Below, in pieces: positions 36,541 through 48,593 of a stretch of DNA of 64,000 nt (positions are counted from its first letter, which is position 1; each line of letters starts with the position of its first letter). Location of the stretch: positions 310,001 through 374,000 of the forward strand of contig JAQGEQ010000201.1 of NCBI GenBank assembly GCA_034620365.1. Reading direction: 5' to 3'. Origin of the DNA: Pegea sp. RAD2-039. Its lineage: Eukaryota > Chordata > Thaliacea > Salpida > Salpidae. A program made the position numbers and the translations under genes. Under the pieces are notes generated by a model. It searched no databases. It was given only the letters and a program-made list of their open reading frames with translations, and was not told the DNA's origin.

Positions 36541-38796
36541 GATTCCATCACTACATCAAAATCTAACATTTATAAAATTTGCTAAAAATATATAAATCAA
36601 GTATTTTCCTCAACAAGCGATGTATAAAACTTTCAGTTTCTTTATTTATTTTCTTCTACCATTTTGTTATATTAAATTATTGATTCATAATTTATGTTTT
36701 ACTTATGCCTCGAAAGTGTGTCTATTCTTTCTTTATTAATTTCAAACCGTGATACTAAAGACCTATTTATTACCTCTTTGCTCATAACACTTGGCTTTTG
36801 TGAGCTATAAAACCAGTTAAACTTGTCACTCGCAGCTACGTGTTAAATAAATATCTAAATAAATATTTGAGACTGAGACATTCTTTATTAATCGTTACTA
36901 TCAAAATATAATTCTGTTTTCTTTTATCAAACTACTTATCTACAAAATAAGCAAGAGTTTAATAATATATCTATTTGAAATCTTTTTATTTCAATAATTA
37001 TGTTTTTGAAAATATAATCAGAAAATTTAGCTCAAAATACCAGGAAAAATTTAAGGAACTAATTTTGAACAAATGGAACTATTATATTATAACAGGTAGA
37101 AAGGAATATTATTATGCTTACTGTTGCTTATAACTTTGCAGATATCAGACAGCATTAATCTATTTTGAGATGTAAAAGGAGGGATATAAATATAAAAAAA
37201 ATTTGACTTCAAACTTCAAGTTCAAAAAATCAACACAAATAATTTCAGAAGTGTTTTTGGAAAATGGGAAAAAATCTAAAATTATATGGACCTGTTAAAC
37301 TGATAAGCCACTTTTAGAAAGTAAGCAGGCACCACCTCTTCTAGTGTCTATGTGATCAGTTAGGAACAATAGGTCGGTTCGGTTGGAGTCAAGACAGTAG
37401 GACACACGTGTAATAAAAATGATTTTTCATTTAGAGCATTATTCAAATAAGTAGGGCGACTAACACAACGATAAGTATATTAACAATATACTATAGATAA
37501 TGACAGTCGTCATACCATAGTAAAATTTGACATATTTTCGTCAGCGGTCAAATACTTTATTGTTTTACATTTCAAATATATCACAACACTTATCTTATTT
37601 GGTATATATCTGATGTCGCAATAATTAATGGTTTAACTATTTCAGATAGTTGGTTTATAGTATTGTAACTACAAATGTTAGCTTCAACTCCAGAAAAGCT
37701 GGGGCTTAAAACGAAATATCTGAAGTTTGACAGCTGAATCATTGATAATAGGAAGTTTATCACAACTCTTACTCACCTAGGCAGACCCCCGTTTTTTCAC
37801 GTAATTCCTGACTAGTCTGTTGTTGATGTTATAAAGAAAACGCAAAATCATGAGATAGCATTTTCAAACAACAAACTTTTTATTACAAAACCTGATGTTG
37901 CAATTTAAAACTAAAAGTTTAATTCTTTATTTTTATGGATACTTATAATGTCACCAGAAAAAGTTAAACACTTTTCAGTTGCTTAAATTTGTAAAAATTA
38001 TTTAAGAAGATAAATTTATAAACTTTGATTATGTAGGGTTTGATGGTAGAAGAAAATTATACAATTAAAATTTCAAATCTAAATACTGCAGCAGTGTTGC
38101 TTAATTGTAAATCATAAAAGCATTTTATTTAGAATTAATTATAGTTATTTTCAAGCATGAATTACTTTTCGAAATGATATGATAAATTTTTTAAGGCTCA
38201 GCATTCAAACTAATTTCTGCCCGATTACCAGATAAAGTATATAAAACAGCAGTTTGACATGCTTCTTTCTTTTTAGTCTGGTTCCATTCGCACAGTCATT
38301 TTCTCATCATTAGGTGACAAGGTCCTCATGGTTTACTCAAAACTTCATTTTTTAAATATTATTCCTATCTTGTTATAAATTATTAGTTTTCATTTTTTAG
38401 TTTGTATTTTATCAGTGATTTTATAAAATCAGCAAGCAAAGAATTTTATTTTAGTTTGTTATAATAGTATATATATCAATTTTATTTACTGTGAATAATG
38501 CTTTCTGTAAATATTACAAATTATTTATATCTAATTTCTATTTTAATATGTTTTATAAAAAATTATTATTAAAAATGCATTATTTTTTGTCAAATTTGTT
38601 AAACCAAAATTGTTTTGTGGAAATAAAAAATATATTTTATATTGTACGTTTATAAGTGAACTATAATTCTGAAGTAATCTTTATATATATAACATCATTT
38701 TTAAGAATCTTTTTATGTTAGATACACTAGTATTTCTTTTTGGTTATGGATATTAAGATATTATTAAGGGTCAGTATTCATAAACGTTTAGTGACC

Positions 38797-38858
38797 ACAA
38801 CTGCTACTAAAGTGCCCTACAGCTCTTTAGTTATTTTATAAAGAGCAAAAGTAGTTGT
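38797..38858. repeat. Imperfect two-part hairpin
   Basis: The inner stem GCTCTTTA (38822-38829) pairs with TAAAGAGC (38839-38846). Outside it, ACAACT-GCT-ACT (38797-38808) pairs with AGTAGTTGT (38850-38858), with a larger internal loop on the left. It could be a foldback/MITE remnant. Confidence 0.5.
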
Positions 38859-40280
38859 CATATTTCTACGCATAGGCCGTCCATATTTTTCTGTGGGTCG
38901 TCTTTGTTGTTGATCTAGAAACTAGAGCAAAAAAATAACACACAAAATCTATTGTAATTTCTCTAATAAAACAAACTATTAAACAGATTCCAGAACTTTC
39001 GAATAAAAGTGACTTAAATAAATGTTAGTAGATCCTAGTGATGAGTCAGCTCCTCAAAGATGTGAATTTAGATGAAGTATTTTGTTACGGGTATTTATTC
39101 AAAGTACATTTTAAATTTACCTGAGTTATAAATCAATAAATCTGCAATTTTAAACTAAATTCTTATTTTTTTGTTTCAGTTAACATTCGAGAAACGGAAA
39201 GGAATTAAAGAGTTTGTTTGAATTTTGTCAGAGCACGGATGACTTTTACCGAGATTAAATTGAATGCCCTTAATAGCCTTAAGTCAGTTTTTTGTTTGTT
39301 TGTTTTATAGCCTTTAACTTTGCTAATGATGAATTGTAGATTTAGTATAGAAATATACTAAAATGTAGATTGATAAATTTCTTGTTGTAGTTAATTTCTT
39401 TTTATTCAAACTTTAAATCAAAGTTTAAGAGTTTGCATTATCAGTTGTGAAGCATATTTCGGGGACAGATGTCTTCGTGCGCCTCCACTTTGCTTTTATT
39501 GTGGATAGTGTAGTAACTTGGTCACAACTTATGGAATTTTACACAACTTTATTTATTTAATCTTAACCTGAATTTGGTGTTTAATATGAAAATAATAAAT
39601 ATATATGAAGTCCACCAGCTGCTATAAAATGCATTTTTTCGGATAGATTGATTTGCTTTCAGCTTTTTCTATTTGAAAAGCGACTTTCTCAGGAGAGCGT
39701 TGGCCAATACAACCTGTGAAACTTTTGAAGGATTCTGACTTTTTTTAATTGTCCTTTACTATTGGTTGTCTTTTCATTGCTTCTTATTGTTGATTATTGT
39801 GCAACTGGATCATTTCAATTTTCTTTTTCCTATCTTTTTGTGTCCTTATTTTCCTTCATGAATCTTTCATGTTCTGTTTCCGTGATTGATTTGACCAACT
39901 TTGATGTCGTTTTCTTTTTGAAATTTGCTGAAACATCTTCAGAAAACTATCTTCAGAAAACGCTTTTCTTTCGACTCAGATTCGTAACAATTTTACTTTG
40001 GATTTATACAGCAAGAAAGTTTGTTTCAATATTGAAAAGCTGTCGATTTCCTAAACAAAATTAGTCCGACTGTAAATGGAGTTTAAGTCCTAATTTACTA
40101 GAAGATGTGCTAGAAGCAGAAGCTTTCAACCATCTTTAATTATCTGGCAAAGAGTTATGTTGATGAAACAAATTTCTTTGTATAAAAATTAGGCTTCTTT
40201 GTAAAAAGAGTTGTATGTGTCATGGTGCTTAATCAAGTTGGCTTGATTTGTGTTCAGCAGATATTAATCAATTTTGCTGA

Positions 40281-40327
40281 ACGCAAAGCTCTTGGTTGTC
40301 TTGTTACAGACACCAAGAGCTCTGCAT
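40281..40327. repeat. Short near-perfect hairpin
   Basis: GCTCTTGGTTGTCT (40288-40301), loop TGTTAC, AGACACCAAGAGC (40308-40320): 13 pairs with one bulged base, extended outward by about five more pairs to 40281/40327. A stem this strong is unusual in such AT-rich DNA. No host gene around it is evident. Confidence 0.6.
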
Positions 40328-41184
40328 CGTTACATATTTTTATCTCTTTCTGTATCTTTCACAATTTACTGAAGCAAATAACTAATAACTATGTAAAAGC
40401 TAAAAATATTTTTTTCTAATGATTAAATATTACAATTTTTACAGAGCAGCTGCATAAGTTACATTTTCATTGATGTTTTTAAATCATCTTCATGTAACTG
40501 AAGGTTTCAAAAAAGAGGAACTGTCTATCCAATTATGTTGACTTTTCTGTTCAATGACAATCTTGTATTTTCTATTTTAACTCGAGCAGTGATGTAGCTT
40601 CAATTCCAAATACAAATTATTAAATCAAAAGTGTTTGATTTGCTTCAATTGTCTAAAGAGTTGATATTTTTAATAATTGGGAACTGAGCTGAATAACTAC
40701 GAAGTTTTAGTTACATCACTCTTAAAAACCTTGCAAATAATTTATGTCATAAGAGATAGCGTAAGAGTATTATCAGAAGAAATTTAAAGAACGGAGTTAC
40801 TGTCAACAAAAATGAGATAATATATTTAAGTACTTGCTCAGTTCTTTAACATTTTATGTTATGTATCACCGAAATACAATTGTTGATGAATAAATTAGCT
40901 TTCTATCAAAATTTTGTAGGTTTGAATTTATAGGTTAAATTGTACAAATGAAGATTCAATGTTCCTCGATATTAGATCGTCTGAATAACTTACAAATTTC
41001 TATTAACTTTTGTTATTACACGATAAAAACTTTTATAAGAACTATCTGGATATGTAATACTACGAAGTTGTAATTTCTATTTATGTTTTTCTTTAAGTTT
41101 AAAATTATTAAAATATTCTATAACATTACAGTTTTGGTAGAAAAATCTAAAATTGTAGTTTTCTTGAAAGTTCTAAGTCGTTTT

Positions 41185-41240
41185 ATTTATTTATTAAAAG
41201 TTAGAGAACGTGCCCACCAGTAATTAACCAGATAACTCAA
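41185..41240 (-). mobile_element. Possible LINE 3' tail
   Basis: On the minus strand the sequence ends GGGCACGTTCTCTAAC and then AATAAATAAATAAAA, the layout of a CR1/L2-like 3' terminus with a short A-rich microsatellite tail. It resembles in layout, but not closely in sequence, the 3' ends at 8795 and 28475. Nothing upstream confirms it. Confidence 0.25.
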
Positions 41241-43486
41241 GCTTGCAAGCTTACAAAAATACATGTGATGAAAGTAAAGAGTAAGTTAATATAACAGCTT
41301 AGAATTATACATGAAATAAAACGGTCCGTAAACATTGCATTAGTCTCTAAATACTAATCATATTTTTAAACCCAACATTATACGTACTATAATTTTTCGA
41401 ATTAAATTTTTTGACAGTATCAATTTAAAGATATTCATTTTATCATTAGTAAAAAGAACTTCATCTAATCCTAGCTGTTCTAATACCTGCTTTATTGTAC
41501 CAAAAATGGTTATTTAGTTTTCTTTAACTTGTAAGACCAATTTTAAAACAAAAAAATATTGTTTAGTGCTGCAATGTACAGGTTTTTTAACAGTTTAGAA
41601 GTTTTGAATCTTATCAATTTTCAAATGACATTTTAAGTTTTTGAGTATTACCTGGATTTTGAACTTTTATTGCCGGCATTATCAATCAAAGTTTATTCTA
41701 CGCTATCATAAAGATATTAAGCTTATACAAAGTTCGTTACTATAGAAATTAATAGTGGTAAAAATGCAAAGAAGATCTTAGAAAAGCTGCAAAGTCTGTA
41801 AAAAGGTACTTTGTATCAATTTAAATATGCGACATATTACGTTATTTCATTGCAACTTTTTTAGTTCAAGCTTTATGATACAGAATATTTGTATTAATTT
41901 TAAAATTATTGAAAACTAACAATAAGTAAACTTTGAAAATAAGTATTTTTGAAAGATAGCTTTGGTGAAATCGATGTTATTTTACCTAATCTTTTAAATT
42001 AAACGGAAATCATACTATCTATCAATTATATCTACTACATCTACTAATTCATTTTAAATTTTAAAATTTATTTCAATACTTTTTTAAAACTAAAACTTCA
42101 CTTTATGTTTTGTAATACCCAACTGACCATATTAGCACAGATATTAATTTATAAAACTGTCGAATTTTTTATTGTTCGTCGTCTTAAGTGTATCGTATAG
42201 GCCTTTGGCTTTGTTAGTACCTGACATTTTGTTATGGTTTATTCTATTTTGTATTTATTTGTCAGGCGTAAATAGTATTGTGTTTTATTTTTTATCAGCC
42301 GAATTTTTTGTACACAAAATTATAATTTTAGATACTTTTAAAATTGTTTTGGCAAAATCATTCTTTGTATTATCATTTGTTAAATTCATTTTATTATTTT
42401 AATTTTAACATAATACTATCAATAAATATTTGTGTAACACTTATTTAGCATTAAAAGTTCAAACAGCAAAGAAATATCCTATTTTTTGTTTAAAATTCAA
42501 AGATATCACAAATATATTTTTATTTTACTGTGAAATATACTTTTAGTTTACAAAATTTGATTTAGCCTCAGTATTTATAATGAAGAATTTTTCATCAAGT
42601 TTTTTTATGATGGTTTTATTGAAATTTTGTTTTTTAGAATATTTGTTAATGTTAAAGTTTATTTTATACATTTTTAATCATGCATTAATAATTTCAACAT
42701 TCAATTTTTTTCTTAAGTTTCAATTTTTGTTTTATAGTATTTCTAATATAACATTTTTTGGTAATTTATATTAGTTTTTTTGGTATGGTTAAAATGTATT
42801 AATTACTTTAAGTAACATAAAAACTAAACATGAATTAGTTTTAAAAGCTTATTAACAATTCTGATTTAACTTGATTTACTTTAGTATATCAAGTATGCTT
42901 GATTACAATCTTTCTAAATTGTTATTTAATAATTTATTTTAAAAGAGGCTGTTTAATAGTTAATAAAGTAAAAAATATACTTCTTATTAGTTAATATTAT
43001 GTTAATATATCTTTAGATGTTTATCCACTGATTGTTGAGATTAATATTTGTTGCTATTGATTGATTTTAGTAAATTTTTGTGTTTGAAGAGCTTAATCTT
43101 AGTTTTGGTCCATATTTTATTGTACATAATTTGTTAATCTTGTCTTTCCAATCGTGCTTAGCAATCCTTCATTTGTAGATGAACAATATATATTTATTTT
43201 AAATAAAACTATCTATAACTTATATTTATTAAAAGTTTCATGAAAACTTTTTGAGTTCCCATCATAAAGTATAATTTCTTATTTATCATTTTGGTTTTTC
43301 AAAAAATTATTACATTTATTCAAGTTTTAATAAAATAATTATAGACATAATTTTCATTCATCAAAACTCCAATAACTAAATGATAATTTATAAGATATCT
43401 ATAAGACTGTTTAAGATGATTTTTCATTCTTACCTCACTTGAATTTTACAGTTTTTTTCTTTATTGATAAAGCACAAATTAAAAAG

Positions 43487-46139
43487 ATGACTGAAGAGGC
43501 TGGTGATGACTCTTTATATCCTATTGCTGTTCTTATTGATGAACTGCGCAATGAAGATGTTCAATTACAACTGAATAGTATGAAGAAGTTGACTACAATT
43601 GCTTTAGCACTTGGTGCAGAAAGAACAAGGTCTGAGCTTATTCCTTTTTTGACTGACTCAATGTGTGATGAAGATGAAGTCTTATTAGCTTTAGCTGAAC
43701 AGCTAGGGAAGTTCACTCCTCTTGTGGGTGGACAGTCTCATGCTTTCTGCCTTTTGCCTCCTTTAGAAAACTTGGCTACAGTTGAAGAGACTGTTGTAAG
43801 TAATTGTTTTTACATAATGTATGCTGAATTATTTATATTTAGCATGTATTTGTTATTTCATGTTATTTGTATCATAAACTTTTAAGGTTCGTGATAAAGC
43901 TGTGGAGTCACTAAAAACTATTGCTTCAAGACTGTCAACTGGCGACCTTGAGTTACATATGGTCCCTGTTCTCAAACGACTTGCTGTTGGTGATTGGTTC
44001 ACTTCTAGAACTTCTGCCTGTGGATTATTTAGGTTTATTTATTTACTTTTTAATAGTATGATTTCCCTTGTCATGTTTTGATCATGCAATTTAATTCATT
44101 TATTTTATTCGTTTTTTATGCTATTTTATTTACAAGTAAATCAAATTAAAGTTATTATTTGTGATTTTGAAATCACCAAGCTGCCTATCATATTCAGATT
44201 ATCTTGTTTAAATGTTAAGTTTACTTCTGCTTGATTTTCTACATTCAATTCCACCAGCTTCCCTGATTCGATTTACCATTCGTAGATATTTGTTTATAGA
44301 TGTAAATTTGTCGAGCTTTTCATGAAACAGTAGAGGGTTAGCTGGTTTGAAATAGTAATTCTAGTTAGAAAATTTTCTTGATTAACTACAAAACAAGTCA
44401 TCAATTTGTGCAAACATCTGCTATATACAGTTTCAATGATAAACTTTACTTTCTTGCAGCGTTGTGTATCCAAGGTCTGAAGCTGCCATGAAACAAGAGT
44501 TGAGAAGTTTGTATCAGAATCTGTGTGGTGATGATACTCCTATGGTTAGGCGAGCTGCAGCTTCAAAACTTGGTGAATTTGCAAAAGTATCATCTCATTT
44601 TATTCTCAGCAGTCTTAAACTTTCCACAATCCCACTGTTTTAGGTTGTCGAGAAACCTCAAGTTATCTCTGATTTAATTCCACTTCTACAAACACTTGGT
44701 TCAGACGAGCAAGATTCCGTCCGTTTGCTTTCAGTTGAAGGCTGTATAGTGATTTCCGGTGACTTGATGTTTTTATATAATCAGATAAATATTTGGAGAA
44801 AACAAAAAGTTTAAAAATTAAGATTGATAAATAAAAGCGACTTTTGATTGTAGAGCTTTTAACTGAAGCTGAATGTGAGCAACATTTGATCAAATCCATC
44901 AAAGATGCTGCCGTTGACAAATCCTGGAGAGTAAGATATATGCTTGCTGATAAATTTACATCTTTGCAACAAGCTGTTGGCCCGAAGATTACTCTCAGTA
45001 TTTTGGTACCAGCTTTCCAAGTAAGCTGATGTCTAAACGTGTCTCATCAAAACCTCTAAACAACTATTAATAGGGTTTGTTGAAAGACTGTGAAGCTGAA
45101 GTACGGGCAGTTGTTGCTAGCAAGATCAAATCTTTCTGTGAAGAACTTCCTAAAGAGAAGCGAGAAAGTGTTATTATGCAAAATATCTTGCCACAAATAC
45201 AAGAACTTGTTACTGACGCTAACCCTCACGTCAAATCTGCACTTGCTTCTGATGTCATGGGTTTATCACCTATTGTCGGTAAAGACAATACCATTGAACA
45301 TCTCTTACCCCTCTTCCTCATACAACTCAAAGATGAATGTCCTGATGTCCGTCTCAACATCATTTCAAATATTGACTGTGTCAATACAGTAAGATATATC
45401 TGCTTTCGATTCCACATGCTATTGATGGTCACTTGTAGGTGATTGGAATCCAACAACTTTCTCAATCTCTTCTTCCTGCTATCGTGGAACTTGCAGAAGA
45501 TGGCAAATGGCGTGTGAGGCTCGCCATAATCGAGCACATGCCCTTACTCGCATCTCAACTTGGTCAGCAGTTCTTCAATGACAGGTTGAATGATCTTTGT
45601 ATGCAAGTAAGGCACACCTTCAACAACTTCTCTATATTTTACACATTTCTACTTAACAGTGGCTTGTAGACCATGTGTTTGCCATCCGTGAAGCAGCCAC
45701 CATCAATATCAGAAAACTTGTTGATACTTTTGGAGTATCATGGGCTCGTGATAAAGTGATCCCCAAAATTTTGCAACTAGCTGAAGATCAAAATTATCTG
45801 CGACGGATGACAACTATCTTCTGTGTAAATGAACTTGCAAGTATTTTAAATGGGGAACAAATCGGCAAACTTATTCTACCAACTTTAATGAAACTCTCCA
45901 AAGATAAGGTGACCTTAAAATCCAATTTCACGTCTCTTCAACATCCCAGATAACAATATTTTCATTTAAAGGTCCCTAATGTTCGTTTCAACGTCTGTAA
46001 ATGTATGGAGAAGGTGGGACTGCGGCTAGATGGAACCAGCTTAACCACCGAAGTGAAACCGATGTTAAAACGTCTCATCAAAGATGCTGATAGCGATGTT
46101 CAGTTCTTCGCATCTAGGGCTTTGACAGTTTTAAATTAA
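43487..46139 (+). CDS. PPP2R1A: Protein phosphatase 2A scaffold (65 kDa A) subunit
   Basis: HEAT-repeat scaffold that joins the PP2A catalytic C subunit to regulatory B subunits. Exons: 43487-43795, 43887-44032, 44460-44586, 44644-44758, 44854-45020, 45074-45388, 45439-45606, 45660-45908 and 45972-46139; 587 aa against 589 in human, with every junction GT-AG and in phase. Strongly conserved blocks run the whole length: [132 protein letters not shown] and [15 protein letters not shown]. This is consistent with the usual 15 HEAT repeats. The A-alpha/A-beta split is a vertebrate event, so the symbol marks orthology to both. The acceptor TTTTACAG at 43443-43450 shows a 5' UTR intron or trans-splice site. 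AATAAA is at 46402 and 46422. Confidence 0.97.
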
Positions 46140-46401
46140 ACACCAAAACATGACCTGGTAGTCTGGCAGTTAATTTTTTTTCTTAATTAGACTTGTTATT
46201 TTATACTATAGTTTTTTGATAGAAGTATGTTTATCTTTCTATCTAAACATCATTAATCTAAATGTTGAAATTTGTAACTTTTCAAAATGATGAAGTTTAA
46301 AAGCCAGATTCGTCTATAACTGGCTTCGAATATTATTAGTGATGTAACTTTTGTTGTTGTTGTTAACTTCGAAAAATGTAAATAGAAGCAACGTCGATTT
46401 T

Positions 46402-46427
46402 AATAAAGAAAAGTGATTTTTAATAAA
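46402..46427 (+). terminator. Poly(A) signals of the PP2A-A gene
   Basis: Two AATAAA hexamers (46402-46407 and 46422-46427), 263 and 283 bp after the stop codon, in a T-rich 3' UTR. Confidence 0.65.
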
Positions 46428-48593
46428 GTCAACAATAATTATATTTGCTTCATCTCGATTATCAACATTTTCACTATAATTTTCAGCTTATTGTTTTGTG
46501 TCGTATAAATAAAGTAACTCCAGTTGCATAAGTGAATTTCAACTTAAATATAATTCAGTTAAATGTTATCAAAGTCGTTTCTTCGTTTTAAATTTACAAA
46601 AACTTCTTTTTTTAAGCAATTTTTTTGTATTTTAAAAGAAGTTTCAATAACAAAGATATAAATCTACTTAGCTGTCGTACTTCAGATAGAAAAGAAAATC
46701 ATAAAGACTTGATGGAAAGATTTTTCTATTAGTTCTTAGGTCAGTTTTATGCTTGAAGAGTTTAAACTGAGATTTAATGAAAGTATCTTGTACTAAGTAA
46801 GGTTTATTTGGGATAATTTTCAAGGTTTTATTGATGTTTTCATAAATTGACTTCAAAATGAAGTTTTCAGCCTCACTAAATTATTTTAAATATGGATTCC
46901 TTTTTATATAGAGTTATGAAATCTTAACTTATTAAACTGATCTGGTTATTGGAATGTTTATTTCAGTGCTTATCTTACTTTATTGTGTCTAGGTGATGTA
47001 GAGTAATTAAGTACCCTGACTGAAAAACTGCTCTTCCTACAAGTTGATGGACTTTGTCTAAAAATTGGTTTTTATTCGAATTATTTGCTTAATAGGTTTG
47101 AAAATTTTATTGACAAAACTTTATAAAGTATCCACCTTTTTCTGGTAGATGCTTTGTTGTATAATGCAAATAACAAGATCTCTTTGTGAAGACAAGTTTT
47201 TAATATCTTGTTAGGCCAACTGTTTCTTATGTCAAGATCTATTTCCTATATGTTCCCTGAAAACGTCCTGAGTTTTTTTTGGGTAATTAAAAATAGTTCG
47301 AATCCTACCAAGAGGGCAAAACTTGTCGCCTAACAAACAATCACTAGAAACTCTCTTCTTGTAAACAAAATTTCACTTTAAATCTATTTCACTCAAGCAT
47401 TTACTTTGGTGATTAAATATGGGTCTTATAAGTAGTTATATGATTTTCATATCTTCATAAGTATTATAACTAATTTCGTTTAAAGTCTTTTACTAGAAGT
47501 ATTCGTTTTTTTACATGTACTTCAGCTTATTAAGTCAATATAACCAATTACTTTTTATATCGTTTTGTTTTTGCAAACATACATTATAAGAAAAGTTATT
47601 GCTATAATAATAGAAATGGTATAGTAAAATTTGTTTAGGAATTTTTATTAGTTTTTTTTTGTCTTCATTTGGAACTGTTGAAATTTGGATAAACTAAAAT
47701 GTATTCTATACAATTACTTGAAAGTTATCAGATATGAAGCTTTATATAAAAATTGTTTTATTATTGTGATAAAAGTTATCAAATCGGCAGCTAGCAAAAG
47801 AATTAGAAAAAATTAATTTATAAAAAAAAATGATTTTAATGAATTTTTTCTTGATGTTTTATTTCTTTTATAATGATTTTAAATTACAAAGAGGTGTTTG
47901 TTTCCAAATCGGGTTTTTATTTGTGGCCACTAGTTATACCAGCCATAATTGAACGAGAAAAATTATCAAAAACAAACAAAGTGAAAAAAGCCGTTTTTGT
48001 TTTCAGCTGTAGTGCTGTTAAGACTAGTCAACGCGATTTTATCGACAAATTTTAATAATAGTAATTTTTTGACAGAAAGTTTTAATCATGCTGTAAGTAC
48101 TTTAATTGATATCATTACAGTAAGATTGTCATTTAGTATTATTTACAAAACTAGAAAGAAAGTTGAAGCCAGAAAATAACTGCCAACTATTTTGTGACTG
48201 ATCATTTTTACTATAAACAGCTGTTTCATTAAAATTAATTTTTATTCTTTAGTGTCTGGTATACTACTAGATTTCGTATACAGTTAAAGTATGCACAATA
48301 TCAATGTAGAGTGCTCTTTACATAACTTATTTCTGTTCAATTGGTTGTTATTTAAGTGATGAAACGCTCACATGCTACATACACGATATTATATCTATGT
48401 TTGCATTGAGTATTACCACAAACTGAAGCTTTTTTGCGTTATATTGTTTGTTTTGTTACGAACAAATAAAAGAAATGAACAGAAAGCTTTTACAAATTGT
48501 GAATAATAATTGTTTGTGCTGTGTTTTCTCAAATATTTTAAATCCGTACAGAAAATAAAATTATAAATGTTTTAGTTATTATGGTTGATTATT
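46428..48593. other. Intergenic DNA between PP2A-A and the DHX32-like gene
   Basis: AT-rich with no gene supported. Small open frames at 47873-48055 and 48003-48179 overlap, lack a domain and have no splice-compatible neighbours. Confidence 0.55.

Larger units (their letters stand above)
35093..43486. other. 8.4-kb gene desert between CLPTM1 and PP2A-A
   Basis: Mostly AT-rich sequence. It holds the better copy of the PHD-like repeat (35585-36540), two inverted-repeat hairpins (38797-38858 and 40281-40327), a GC-richer patch at 37310-37410 and a possible LINE 3' tail at about 41185-41240. Open frames at 39762-40064, 40222-40419, 42172-42402 and 42580-42774 are hydrophobic AT-driven readings with no domain. 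Confidence 0.6.

Noticed and set aside
42172-42774. Two hydrophobic open frames upstream of PP2A-A
   Set aside because: Composition-driven, no signal for splicing or conservation, separated by stop-rich DNA.
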